DNA of 60,247 bases. Source: a virus. Within the stretch, counting starts at the first letter, position 1. Every line of letters starts with the position of its first letter. Below are positions 23,350-31,062 of the stretch, one piece after another. The notes below the pieces were generated by a model. The model saw nothing but the letters and a program-made list of their open reading frames with translations. It was not told the DNA's origin and did not search any database. Where the stretch lies: positions 1 through 60,247 of IMG/VR virus record IMGVR_UViG_3300028392_000069; one strand, given 5' to 3'. The translations under genes were made by a program, and so were the position numbers.

Positions 23350-25814
23350 TGGACGGGTCCTTGCTGACCTTGGGTCTGTTTAGCAACTGCTATTGCTTGT
23401 TGTAACTTAGCGGCTTGGTCCATTTGGCCCAGTTTCTGGTCGTGTATTTGCTGTTGCTGCATCATTTCTTGTTGGTGACGTTGCATCAACATTTGGGGAG
23501 ATTCGCCAATCTTCTTGGCTGTCTCATCTGCTTTAAGCTGCAACTCTTGGGCTTTAAGAGCAAGGTCACCATCGACTTTCTTAGCCTTGGTATCAGCTTC
23601 TTGCTTGCGAATTTGCAGTTCAGCCTGCTGCGCCTGCATCATTGGGTCTTGCGCCATCTGCTCGTTCTGTTTCTGCTGGGCTTGGGCCATATTAATCTGC
23701 ATCAATTGGGTAGCAGCCTGTGCTGTCAGACGAGACAGTTGAACCTCAATCTCAGGGGGCAGTGGCTTATCTGGAGGCGGCAGCGGTACACCCATCTGCT
23801 CCTCAATCTTTTTGCGGTAAGAGAACGCCAAGTGTTCAGACAAGTGAGCTTGGATAGCCCCCATCATCTGCTGCGCCGCTGGGCTCTGTCCTATTTGTTG
23901 CGCAATCATGGGGTCTTGCATAAACGTCGTATGCACAGCGATATGCGCATCATGGTCTTGATACATGAACGCCTTTGTAGGCTCGCCCTTTAAGAAACCC
24001 ATATTCTCCGAGATCGGGTCTTTGGGCGTCTCGTCGTCCTCTACCGGTACAAGCTTCTCGGCGTTTTTTATGCCCAACACCTCAATCATCTGGCGATGCA
24101 AATTAGGCAAGTTGTAAATCTGCGGCGCTGTCTGCGATAGCTGGATGACCGCTTGGTACTGCATGATCCGCTGCGCCATCGTGCTGCTGTTAGGGTCGCT
24201 AACAGGAATAACCTCGCACATGTCATAGTCAGCTTGCTTAACTTGACGGTCTCCGTCCTGCGGATCGTAGTCATAGTCCGCTGGGGTGTAGTCTCTGATG
24301 AGAGCTTTGAGTAATTTGAACTCCTGCTTCATCGAATAGTGGACACGAGCCTGCACCGCGCTCATCACCTTTAGCTGGCGTTCCAAAAGAGCCAACGTAG
24401 TGCCTACCGGGGCGTTAGCACTCATATCGCTGATGTTCATGTCAGCAATCGAACCCAGTCGGCGACCTTCTTCGGTAATCCTGTCAAGAAGCCCAGCCAA
24501 AACCTGCGACGGTTCTTTGTACGGCAGGGGCATGATGTTGTCGCGGATCGAACCACTTGGCACGTCCACATCTCGGAACTCACCGGGTGCAATTGGCGTA
24601 TCGTCACCCTTTACACGCAACCCACGCGACTTCAGGCCACCGGGTAAATTGCTCAAAGTACCCGCATCAATAAGCTGCCTAATAAGAGAAGTACCAGCGC
24701 GAGCGTAGCCACCAATCAGGTGAACAAAACCAAAACCGTATGCCCCAAAGCCGGGGATATAGTCGTACTGCACAAAGTGTTGGCGCTTGAGTTTGAGGTC
24801 ATCTTCTTCTTCCCAGTTACGGTAGATAGCCAAAATCTCATCCGTGCCCTTGTCAATAGTAATAATATACGGCAGTGCAATACCATCCTCGTCCTCATAC
24901 CCGGGCAAGTCATAGTCCACTTGGATTTCATAGACTTGATAGCGGTCATCCTCGGTTATTGAATAGCCTTGACCCTCTGCTTTCTTTTTCTCTATGTCCG
25001 TGTGAATCTGCGTCGGCTCACCAAGATCAACATCTTTATAGAAGCCAGCAACTTGTAGCTTCTTAATATCATTCTTCGTCTTACGCATCATGTGCGTAAC
25101 CCGCTCAGCAGTGCGCGTGCCACTGGAGCCATAGGGAATAATTAAATCTTCTGCGGGGATAAAGATAGAAGTCTCACGCCCGAGTCCGGGGTCGTAGTAC
25201 ACCTTCTTAAACGCAGCCCCTGCAAGTCCTAGGTTAAACAACATACGCTCATGTTCAGGGCGATATTCCGGCATACCCTCAGTGAGCCTGTAGTTCATAT
25301 CATCACGAACACGGTCCGCTGCCTGCTCTTTTACCCGACTAATCGCGCCAATAATCTCGGTCTTAACCGGCCCAGCAGAGGGGAACGTCTCGATAATTGT
25401 CTCGCTCTGAAAGCGCACGGCAGCTTCCGTAAGGATAGTAGAGTACACACCACATGCACCAAGCCAAGGTTCTGTGCGCTCTTCGTACTTCATTCCTAGT
25501 ACTTCAAGACCGGTAACAAACATGTCTACCCAGTCCTTGCGACTATTGATGTCGGCATCAATCAGCCCCATCAAATCGCTAGCAATTTTTTGCAACTCAC
25601 CTTCGTCTATAAACTCAGCTAAATTAGAGTCAAACTTTTCACCCTTGTCGTCATCTGGCATCAAGTCAATTTCCACCCCATCAAGTCCTATTTTGACTCC
25701 ATCAGGGTTTTCAATTTCAATCTCAATACCACCAATCCCAGAATCTTCTAAGTCCAAATCATCCATGCTTGAAAAGCCCGGACCAATTGATTTATCAATA
25801 CTAGAGGTAGCCAT
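23346..25814 (-). CDS. Portal protein
   Basis: An 822-residue protein forming the dodecameric DNA gate. An acidic N-terminal 70 residues precede the wing/stem-type core (WVDMFVTGLEVLGMKYEERT, then ACGVYSTILTEAAVRFQSET). The long C-terminal tail is Gln/Met-rich helix (QMAQDPMMQAQQAELQIRKQ), suited to a barrel or internal extension. Length is near P22-type and other podovirus portals (700-850). It lies directly after the large terminase gene. High confidence in role, less in exact subfamily. Confidence 0.88.
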   Translation of the reverse strand: MATSSIDKSIGPGFSSMDDLDLEDSGIGGIEIEIENPDGVKIGLDGVEIDLMPDDDKGEKFDSNLAEFIDEGELQKIASDLMGLIDADINSRKDWVDMFVTGLEVLGMKYEERTEPWLGACGVYSTILTEAAVRFQSETIIETFPSAGPVKTEIIGAISRVKEQAADRVRDDMNYRLTEGMPEYRPEHERMLFNLGLAGAAFKKVYYDPGLGRETSIFIPAEDLIIPYGSSGTRTAERVTHMMRKTKNDIKKLQVAGFYKDVDLGEPTQIHTDIEKKKAEGQGYSITEDDRYQVYEIQVDYDLPGYEDEDGIALPYIITIDKGTDEILAIYRNWEEEDDLKLKRQHFVQYDYIPGFGAYGFGFVHLIGGYARAGTSLIRQLIDAGTLSNLPGGLKSRGLRVKGDDTPIAPGEFRDVDVPSGSIRDNIMPLPYKEPSQVLAGLLDRITEEGRRLGSIADMNISDMSANAPVGTTLALLERQLKVMSAVQARVHYSMKQEFKLLKALIRDYTPADYDYDPQDGDRQVKQADYDMCEVIPVSDPNSSTMAQRIMQYQAVIQLSQTAPQIYNLPNLHRQMIEVLGIKNAEKLVPVEDDETPKDPISENMGFLKGEPTKAFMYQDHDAHIAVHTTFMQDPMIAQQIGQSPAAQQMMGAIQAHLSEHLAFSYRKKIEEQMGVPLPPPDKPLPPEIEVQLSRLTAQAATQLMQINMAQAQQKQNEQMAQDPMMQAQQAELQIRKQEADTKAKKVDGDLALKAQELQLKADETAKKIGESPQMLMQRHQQEMMQQQQIHDQKLGQMDQAAKLQQAIAVAKQTQGQQGPVQ

Positions 25815-25823
25815 TTGTTATCC

Positions 25824-27353
25824 TTAATAATAAGATGCGCGACGACCAGATTTAAAATACCGCACTGGTTCTGGCTCATCGCTTGGAAGCCGTAAAAACC
25901 CACCCTGACGGAACCTCATAAGCGCCAATGTAGTTGCATCCACCAAGTCATCGTGTTCGCCTGACGGAAACGCAGCAATTTCATCAACGAGTTCTTCGGC
26001 CCACCTAGTTCTGGGAACCCATACTTTCTTTGACGCAATTATGTCACTCACCGAGTTGAGCCGTGCTATCTTATCCTGCCCCTTACCCGGTGTGTACTCC
26101 TGTACAGGTATGCCCATCGCCCTCAATTCATAGATCAGCGGAGCCCCTGTAGCTTTCTTTTCAATTAGTATGCCATCAGGCTCCCACTCGTTGTACTCAC
26201 GCAGCACATCACGCTTCAAGTCAACCCACTCCACCCGCTTTTTGTAAGTGTTAAGCAAGATGATATTGGGTAGTGATTGGTCCTCGTCGTTCGTCCATAT
26301 ACCCCACGTCGTCCCTGCGGAGTAATCGGCACGGTTGTTCTTTTCAAAGGCCGTGTCCCATGTTTGAAGAATGTATTCGCACTTAGGTGGGTCATCTTTC
26401 TCCCACCACTGCCACCAATCCCTCTTAACAATAGCACTCTCGTTACCTACCGGGTTCTGCTGATACTGGGCTTGCCATTTAGAGTTAGGCAGTTCGTTGC
26501 GCAGAGCCTCAAGCTCATCAAAGCTCCAAAACTCCGGCCATAAGGGTTTACCCGAAGGCATGATTGCGGGAAACTCAATGACTTCCCACTCTTCACCGCC
26601 CCTTGCAGCGGCAGCTTTAAGCACTTGCCCAGTCAAATCTCTCTGACTCCAGCGCGTCATAACTATAACAATAGACCCACCGGGCTGTAAACGCTGGCGT
26701 GGCCCAGATGTGTACCACTCATAAGTCTTGTCGTAGATTTCCGGGTTACTTGCTGCCATTGCAGCCTCTTGTTCGGAGTGTGGGTCATCAATTATGAGTA
26801 CGTCAGCACCCTTACCGGTTACTGCACCCCCAATTCCGATAGCAAAGTAGTCACCACCCCTGCTAGTGTTCCACCTCCCGGCTGCTTTTGAGTCTGCTTG
26901 TAGGTGTAGGTCGGGGAAAATCTCTGAAAACGCCTCAGAATCCACTAAGTTACGCACTTTTCGGCCAAAACCCACCGCTAGCTCAGCAGTATGGGACGCT
27001 TGGATCACTTTTTTACCCGGAAACTGCCCTAAAAACCAAGCTGGGAGCAGGTAGGAGGCAAATTCTGACTTAGTATGCCGAGGCGGCATGTTAATAATGA
27101 GTCGTTTGCACTCCCCACGGGCCACTCTTTCAAACGCTTCAGCCATCCGAGCATGGTGCCTGCCCGAAATAAACGAAGGCCAGACCTTTTGCGTAAACTT
27201 AATGAATTTGGTTTGGCAAAGCTCTCGGTCTTTAAGCTTTTCTAAGTGTGTTAGCTCCTTCTCTAATACCCGTAGATCGGTATCGGTGAGCTTGCCAGAA
27301 CTCATTAGGAGTTCTAGGTCTTTGAGGGACACTCTTTCTTGCACAGCCGTCAC
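25824..27353 (-). CDS. Terminase large subunit
   Basis: A 509-residue packaging motor. The ATPase has the Walker A variant PPRHTKS (residues 90-96), Walker B VLIIDDPH (about 185-192), and a coupling/adenine region near VMTRWSQRDLTG. The C-terminal RNase H-like nuclease has TWDTAF, ILIEKKATG and HDDLVDATTLAL acid clusters. It starts at GTG, overlapping the small-subunit TGA (GTGA). Cuts concatemers and pumps DNA through the portal. Confidence 0.95.
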   Translation of the reverse strand: MTAVQERVSLKDLELLMSSGKLTDTDLRVLEKELTHLEKLKDRELCQTKFIKFTQKVWPSFISGRHHARMAEAFERVARGECKRLIINMPPRHTKSEFASYLLPAWFLGQFPGKKVIQASHTAELAVGFGRKVRNLVDSEAFSEIFPDLHLQADSKAAGRWNTSRGGDYFAIGIGGAVTGKGADVLIIDDPHSEQEAAMAASNPEIYDKTYEWYTSGPRQRLQPGGSIVIVMTRWSQRDLTGQVLKAAAARGGEEWEVIEFPAIMPSGKPLWPEFWSFDELEALRNELPNSKWQAQYQQNPVGNESAIVKRDWWQWWEKDDPPKCEYILQTWDTAFEKNNRADYSAGTTWGIWTNDEDQSLPNIILLNTYKKRVEWVDLKRDVLREYNEWEPDGILIEKKATGAPLIYELRAMGIPVQEYTPGKGQDKIARLNSVSDIIASKKVWVPRTRWAEELVDEIAAFPSGEHDDLVDATTLALMRFRQGGFLRLPSDEPEPVRYFKSGRRASYY

Positions 27354-27913
27354 TTGTCGGTTTCCTCTTCTTTGGTCTCTTCTACTTCTTCTACAGTTTC
27401 TATTTCTTCGGGGTCCGATAAGCCTAATTGCGCATCCAGATCATCTAGGGGGGTTATATCTATTACGTCAGAGTGCAGCAACCGCTTGATTCTCTCCTTA
27501 ATGGAATTCTCTAGGGACTGACTTGTGGTGTGGCGCACAGTAATTTCACTGCGCTCGGTAAATATCCCAACATCGCTATGTTTGCCCAGAAGCTCCAGCG
27601 CTTTAATTTCAATCTTGGGGTCGCCGCAGTCGCTAAGCTCAATGAGCTTGTTGGTGATTAAGTTACGTGCTTGCTGCGCGTCGGCTACTACCGCAAAGTC
27701 ATACCGTTTGAGAATCTCCGAAGCTGCTTTCGCTTGGCTAGGGCTAGTAATATGTTTGGGTACGTTGGGCGCAGCTTTGGTTACCAGATTAACTGCTTCC
27801 TTACCATCCTTCTCGTTGAAGTCAATACTCCCGCCGAGTTGTTCAAGAAAGCTAGCTGTGTTTGCCGCAATAGCAATGCTGTCCTTATGACTCGCAGGTT
27901 GCTCGTCGGACAT
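27350..27913 (-). CDS. Terminase small subunit (probable)
   Basis: The start chosen is the ATG giving MSDEQPASHKDSIAIAANTA, 187 residues. A longer frame begins at 28018, but its start lies inside a promoter candidate and its extra 35 residues look non-genuine. The middle is helical (ITSPSQAKAASEILKRYDFA and IEIKALELLGKHSDVGIFTE), resembling HTH plus oligomerisation of small terminases. The C-terminus is very acidic. First gene of the late arm; would recognise the packaging site. Confidence 0.7.
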   Translation of the reverse strand: MSDEQPASHKDSIAIAANTASFLEQLGGSIDFNEKDGKEAVNLVTKAAPNVPKHITSPSQAKAASEILKRYDFAVVADAQQARNLITNKLIELSDCGDPKIEIKALELLGKHSDVGIFTERSEITVRHTTSQSLENSIKERIKRLLHSDVIDITPLDDLDAQLGLSDPEEIETVEEVEETKEEETDK

Positions 27914-27990
27914 GTCGAATGGAACAGGATGTTCCGCTGTGGGTTCAATGTTTATCACCGGGTATACGCACCAATGAAAGTAATGGGCCG

Positions 27991-28018
27991 ACTGTAGCAC
28001 AAAAAATAAAAAATGCAA
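27991..28018 (-). promoter_or_regulatory. Late-arm promoter candidate
   Basis: Minus strand TTGCAT (28018-28013), 16-bp spacer ending TGC, then TACAGT (27996-27991). The extended -10 agrees with other promoters here. Predicted transcription start is about 70 nt before the small terminase ATG. Confidence 0.5.
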
Positions 28019-28254
28019 CGGGTACTTTGGGACTCCTACCGGGGGGTGTTTCTATATAGAGGGGGGTGGGTCTAACAGACTGGGAATATTTTGTACCACA
28101 TGAGTTTAAAAATTTTGCAAAAATTTAAAAATGAGTATCGCTTGAGTGGATTAGTGTGTAGGGAAATTCTGGGACTCCTTCTTGGGTACTTGGTCGGTGG
28201 GGGGATAGTGGGCCTGTTGCTTTGAAAACATTTTATTTATTGTTCACTGAGGGT
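28019..28254. other. Divergent control region between the two arms
   Basis: A non-coding stretch between late minus-strand and early plus-strand genes. It has A+T-rich runs (aaaattttgcaaaaatttaa), G-rich tracts, and two copies each of gggactcct (28029, 28171) and gggtactt (28020, 28184) in swapped order. A second weak minus-strand extended -10 (TGG-TACAAA, 28098-28090) lacks a good -35. Terminase recognition or packaging signals could lie here; no direct evidence. Confidence 0.5.
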
Positions 28255-28284
28255 TTGACTTTGCATGGCATTTTGTGGTACAAT
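28255..28284 (+). promoter_or_regulatory. Early promoter P1
   Basis: TTGACT, an 18-bp spacer ending TGTGG, then TACAAT: sigma70 with extended -10 (TGG-TACAAT). It drives the first plus-strand gene and shares TTGAC...TGTGGTA with two other promoters. Confidence 0.75.
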
Positions 28285-28289
28285 CCACC

Positions 28290-28315
28290 TATGTAAATCA
28301 AATCCGGTTTACATA
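28290..28315. promoter_or_regulatory. 8-bp inverted repeat at P1 start site
   Basis: TATGTAAA and TTTACATA are perfect inverted arms 10 nt apart, starting at the predicted transcription start of P1 and abutting palindrome site 1. Could be an operator or a 5' RNA hairpin. Confidence 0.55.
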
Positions 28316-28330
28316 CCTAACAATGTTAGG
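28316..28330. promoter_or_regulatory. Palindrome site 1 (P1 leader)
   Basis: CCTAACAATGTTAGG, exact consensus, flanked by A/T to give a 17-bp palindrome. Lies between P1 and the first gene, 32 nt before its ATG. Confidence 0.85.
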
Positions 28331-28361
28331 TTTATTAGAGTAGTTAGAAAAGGAAAACATC

Positions 28362-28874
28362 ATGTTAGATATTACAGTAACACAAGCCCCTGAAGTCAAC
28401 GTCATTGACGTTTTACGTAACGCAGTTGCTGAAGCAACGGTTCGCGCCTATGGTGCAGAACGTGAATACGCCATTGCATTGTGCGGGACTTTGCCCTTTG
28501 CTTGGTATTCAGTGGAGCATAGCGATAAGTCTGAAGGGGCAAAGCCTACGCATGCTGAGAAAAAAGCATTGTTCAAAGTGCTCAATGCCGCAAAGCATAC
28601 TAACCCGTCGACGGTGTGGGCGCGTGTACGCAAATATGCTCAGGAACATGTAGAGGGTAAGCCCGAAAATGCTGAGGGCGAAAGTGCTGAGGGCGAATCA
28701 GTGGGCGCAAAAGCTCGACGTTCGCTAACCCTGCGTTTTGTTGAAGAGCTTACTACTCTCTACAAAGCTGGAAAGAATGCTGAATCGATGTCCGCAAAGG
28801 AAACCGATGCGCATACGTACATAGCAAGCGCATTGAAAGCTCTAGGGATTGACTTAGCCACAATCCAATCGTAA
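28362..28874 (+). CDS. First early gene, unknown
   Basis: A 170-residue soluble protein with GAAAAGGAAAAC before the ATG. The N-terminal half is helical (NVIDVLRNAVAEATVRAYGA). The middle has HAEKKALFKVLNAAKHTNPS, then VWARVRKYAQEHVEG, an acidic repeat (NAEGESAEGESVG) and a helical C-terminal domain (SLTLRFVEELTTLYKAGKNA). It is the sole gene behind P1 and is followed by a hairpin, so it is expressed alone and early. A regulatory role is plausible by place only; no family recognised. Confidence 0.75.
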   Translation: MLDITVTQAPEVNVIDVLRNAVAEATVRAYGAEREYAIALCGTLPFAWYSVEHSDKSEGAKPTHAEKKALFKVLNAAKHTNPSTVWARVRKYAQEHVEGKPENAEGESAEGESVGAKARRSLTLRFVEELTTLYKAGKNAESMSAKETDAHTYIASALKALGIDLATIQS

Positions 28875-28881
28875 ACCCGAG

Positions 28882-28905
28882 GGTAAGAGGGGAAACCCTC
28901 TTACC
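28882..28905 (+). terminator. Perfect 10-bp hairpin with GAAA loop
   Basis: GGTAAGAGGG-GAAA-CCCTCTTACC, eight bases after the stop of the first gene. There is no T-run behind it; instead it runs straight into palindrome site 2 and shares its first two bases. Could be an attenuator, an RNase-processing or a protein-dependent termination site. Confidence 0.6.
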
Positions 28906-28918
28906 TAACATTGTTAGG
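28904..28918. promoter_or_regulatory. Palindrome site 2
   Basis: CCTAACATTGTTAGG, extended to a 19-bp palindrome (TACCTAAC...GTTAGGTA). Intergenic, sharing two bases with the upstream hairpin and 19 nt before the next ATG. Confidence 0.85.
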
Positions 28919-28936
28919 TAAACTGGAGAAAATTTT

Positions 28937-29167
28937 ATGGCATACGCAAATGAATATCTTACCGATGAAGAGCATGAGCAAAATCTAGTCACGCAACAAA
29001 ACATGAGGGCAATAAATCAGGGTATAAATGTACATGTTCAATTGTGGCTTGACGGTTTAATTACTGATAGGGAAATAACCGCATACTTTGCCAAACTGAA
29101 CGAACGGTTTTCCCGCGCCGATGTGCGCGGTTTGATTGACCCGAATACGGGCCTGCGTTACGAATAA
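28937..29167 (+). CDS. Small hypothetical protein
   Basis: A 76-residue protein with CTGGAGAAAA before the ATG. Acidic helical N-terminus (ANEYLTDEEHEQNLVTQQNM) and C-terminal half LDGLITDREITAYFAKLNER. Followed by a strong terminator. No recognised family; second gene of the early region, with palindrome site 2 in its leader. Confidence 0.65.
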   Translation: MAYANEYLTDEEHEQNLVTQQNMRAINQGINVHVQLWLDGLITDREITAYFAKLNERFSRADVRGLIDPNTGLRYE

Positions 29168-29185
29168 CCCCCCCTCTCCAAACCC

Positions 29186-29210
29186 AAGCCCGCGCAATGC
29201 GGGCTTTTTT
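29186..29210 (+). terminator. Rho-independent terminator
   Basis: AAGCCCGC-GCAAT-GCGGGCTT then TTTT: an eight-pair stem with T-run, 18 nt after the preceding stop. Confidence 0.9.
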
Positions 29211-29247
29211 ACGTCTGGGCTTTTCTCCCTCCCCCTATTTGAATTGA

Positions 29248-29262
29248 CCTAACAATGTTAGG
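29248..29262. promoter_or_regulatory. Palindrome site 3
   Basis: CCTAACAATGTTAGG, extended to 19 bp by GA/TC (GACCTAAC...GTTAGGTC). Intergenic, about 40 bp after the terminator. Confidence 0.85.
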
Positions 29263-29370
29263 TCGGATGGAATGCCAGTTCTCGGGTCGGCGGTAGCGTA
29301 CCACGTTGTTACAATGTTACAATGTTACGCGAATTTTTAAGTCCCACTGCCAGCATGGTTATTCGGCGAA

Positions 29371-29385
29371 CCTAACAATGTTATG
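29371..29385. promoter_or_regulatory. Palindrome site 4 (degenerate)
   Basis: CCTAACAATGTTATG, one mismatch from consensus, inside the origin-like region. Confidence 0.55.
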
Positions 29386-29406
29386 CTTTTTTCGATGTTA
29401 CGGGCT

Positions 29407-29426
29407 AATGTTACGTGCGTAACATT
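29407..29426. repeat. 9-bp inverted repeat
   Basis: AATGTTACG-TG-CGTAACATT, perfect arms with a 2-nt centre. Its TAACATT half is related to the 15-bp palindrome. Confidence 0.7.
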
Positions 29427-29777
29427 GCTAAGTCCTTGATTTATAAGGATATTTTCGTAAAGTTACAATGTTACGCGATTTTCGGAATGGGTGTCGGTTG
29501 GCGCAAGAAAATTTAGAGGCACGATAATAACGGCAAATGCAATTCATACCACAAAAACTAATTTTTCCCCGCCTCATACCCTCTCTTAAAAACACATAAC
29601 ATTATAACATTATATATATCTACTACTTTTTCTTTTATGAATCAACAACTTGCGAACCTTTTTCCGTTATGTTTGCCTTTTTATAACCATAACTTTGCTG
29701 TAACATTGCCCCATTTCCATAACGCACAAGTCTACCCATTTCATAACACCCCAAACCCAACCCGCAAAAACCCCCCC

Positions 29778-29849
29778 GAAACGTAACAAAGCACAGAAAT
29801 GTAACAAAGCACCGAAATGTAACAAAGCACCGAAATGTAACAAACTAAA
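29778..29849. repeat. Four 18-bp iterons
   Basis: Tandem units gaaacgtaacaaagcaca, gaaatgtaacaaagcacc (twice) and gaaatgtaacaaactaaa. Typical size and arrangement of initiator-binding iterons; also gives rise to a spurious repeat-coding frame on the minus strand. Confidence 0.8.
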
Positions 29850-29886
29850 GCACTCTAATCTTTTGTCGAGCCTAAGACTAAAGGAC

Positions 29887-29915
29887 TTGACATTGCCATA
29901 ACATTGTGGTATAAT
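29887..29915 (+). promoter_or_regulatory. Early promoter P2
   Basis: TTGACA-17 bp-TATAAT, full sigma70 consensus, with TGG before the -10 (extended). Spacer ends cattgtgg as in P3. Drives the small-gene operon from 30026. Confidence 0.92.
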
Positions 29916-29990
29916 ATACGCTGGCACGGAGAAATATAACCCGTAGTCAAACGAGCCCAAGTGCGCCAAAGTGCGCCCAAGCAAAACCCA

Positions 29991-30005
29991 CCTAACAATG
30001 TTAGG
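29991..30005. promoter_or_regulatory. Palindrome site 5 (P2 leader)
   Basis: CCTAACAATGTTAGG, about 70 nt after the predicted P2 start and 20 nt before the first ATG of the operon. Confidence 0.85.
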
Positions 30006-30025
30006 TACTTTCAGAAAGGTTAGAT

Positions 30026-30274
30026 ATGTTAGATGTAGATAAAGACACAAGTAGTCAATGGTGCGAGTGCGCTAGATGTGGGGATGAATTCCCCGTGCGC
30101 CGCAAGCAACTAGGGTATAAGTTATGCCTATGGTGTGGCGAAGAAGCCGCAACTGTAGAACGCAGTTCGTGGTGCATTGTGCAGGAATACTCAAAGGGCG
30201 CATACCAATTGGTTACACCTGCCGCCGCACACATAACCCTCAAGCAAACCAACCCCAAGGAGCAACGCGCATGA
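30026..30274 (+). CDS. Small zinc-ribbon protein
   Basis: An 82-residue protein. CARCGDEFPVRR (about 15-26) and LCLWCGEE (about 34-41) give two CxxC pairs, a zinc ribbon. The ATG is followed by TTAGATG, like other genes here. AGAAAGG lies ahead. First gene of the P2 operon. The zinc ribbon suggests nucleic acid or protein binding; no specific role known. Confidence 0.7.
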   Translation: MLDVDKDTSSQWCECARCGDEFPVRRKQLGYKLCLWCGEEAATVERSSWCIVQEYSKGAYQLVTPAAAHITLKQTNPKEQRA

Positions 30275-30444
30275 ACACAAAGTCCGAAACCATTTCCCAC
30301 ATCGGGATTGCAGTCCTTACCACAATCATTCTTTTCACTTGCTGGGACAGAGAGGGCTGGCTATTCGAAGCTGGCCTAGTATGGGCTGGAGCCAACATCG
30401 GGTTTTTAGTGACAGTCTATTTGAACCAAGGAGAAGATGAATGA
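30271..30444 (+). CDS. Small two-TM membrane protein
   Basis: 57 residues, start ATGA-coupled to the preceding gene with AAGGAG ahead. Two hydrophobic segments (about 10-25 and 32-48) flank WDREGWLFEAG. The C-terminus is GEDE, whose codons carry the ribosome-binding site of the next gene. Membrane protein of unknown role. Confidence 0.65.
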   Translation: MNTKSETISHIGIAVLTTIILFTCWDREGWLFEAGLVWAGANIGFLVTVYLNQGEDE

Positions 30445-30623
30445 AAGTCAAAGAGTTAATCCATTACCTGCAAGGGCGCAACCCTGAGCATGACGTAGTT
30501 ATATCTGGACATGAGCTAGGGTTAGGCAGCGACCTTATCCTTGTAGGTGCATACCAGTATGACAACACCACCTACGTTTGCCTGATAACAGGTGATAGTT
30601 TTGAAGAAGGAGAAGATGAATGA
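30441..30623 (+). CDS. Small hypothetical phage protein
   Basis: 60 residues (MKVKELIHYLQGRNPEHDVV, ending EEGEDE). The opening KELI..L....P...V is common in small phage proteins. Coupled by ATGA on both sides, with GGAGAAGATGA before the start. Function unknown. Confidence 0.65.
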   Translation: MKVKELIHYLQGRNPEHDVVISGHELGLGSDLILVGAYQYDNTTYVCLITGDSFEEGEDE

Positions 30624-30850
30624 ACACCTACTGGAACTATCGCATCGTCAATGCCAAATCAGAAAACGGCGGCGAGGATTGGTACTGCCTGAAAGAAGTC
30701 GTGTACCAAGACGGTAAGCCTTGGGGCTATAACGACCCCTGCATTGGGTCTGATGACATGGACTCTATGCGTGACGTATGGCGCTTGATGAGCCTAGCAA
30801 TGGAAGTGCCGCCGATGCAAGAATCAGACTTTGTAGGAGAAGATGAATGA
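30620..30850 (+). CDS. Small conserved phage protein
   Basis: 76 residues: NTYWNYRIVNAKSENGGEDW, then CLKEVVYQDGKPWGYNDPCI. The WNYRIV...EVYYD..G.P.GY pattern occurs in many short phage and prophage proteins. Ends in GEDE with an embedded ribosome-binding site for the next gene. Role unknown. Confidence 0.7.
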   Translation: MNTYWNYRIVNAKSENGGEDWYCLKEVVYQDGKPWGYNDPCIGSDDMDSMRDVWRLMSLAMEVPPMQESDFVGEDE

Positions 30851-31062
30851 CTATGGTAACTAACACATTCGTAACCGAAGGCAATAAGTACCACGTCGAG
30901 GTATTCGGCAATGGCTGGGCATATTGCGTGACGTGCCAACGCACAGGCGATAACTTTTTTGTCCAAGACCATGATGCCGAGCAACTGCAAAACGAGACTG
31001 ATAACTTTGAGTGCATCGGTGCGATTGATATGTATATGGAAGCATTGGGAGGTTCAACATGA
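30847..31062 (+). CDS. Small hypothetical protein
   Basis: 71 residues, acidic, beta-like start (NTFVTEGNKYHVEVFGNGWA), then CVTCQRTGDNFFVQDHDAEQ. One CxxC but no partner pair. Coupled to both neighbours. Function unknown. Confidence 0.65.
   Translation: MTMVTNTFVTEGNKYHVEVFGNGWAYCVTCQRTGDNFFVQDHDAEQLQNETDNFECIGAIDMYMEALGGST

Larger units (their letters stand above)
29211..29886. other. Origin-like intergenic region
   Basis: About 700 bp with no convincing gene. It holds a palindrome site and a degenerate one, two direct copies of gttacaatgttacgcga (29316, 29462), an inverted repeat at 29407-29426, an A+T-rich stretch (29590-29640, ataacattataacattata) and four 18-bp iterons (29778-29849). 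It ends at promoter P2. Iterons next to an A+T-rich segment are the usual form of a replication origin. No consensus DnaA box was noticed. Confidence 0.6.

Noticed and set aside
27350-28018. Long version of the small terminase (start at 28018)
   Set aside because: The extra N-terminal 35 residues are hydrophobic and unusual, the start lies in a promoter -35, and AGGAG is too far upstream.
29667-30050. 127-residue minus-strand frame with LLHFGAL repeats
   Set aside because: Produced by the iterons; it runs against promoter P2 and overlaps the zinc-ribbon gene start, with no ribosome-binding site.
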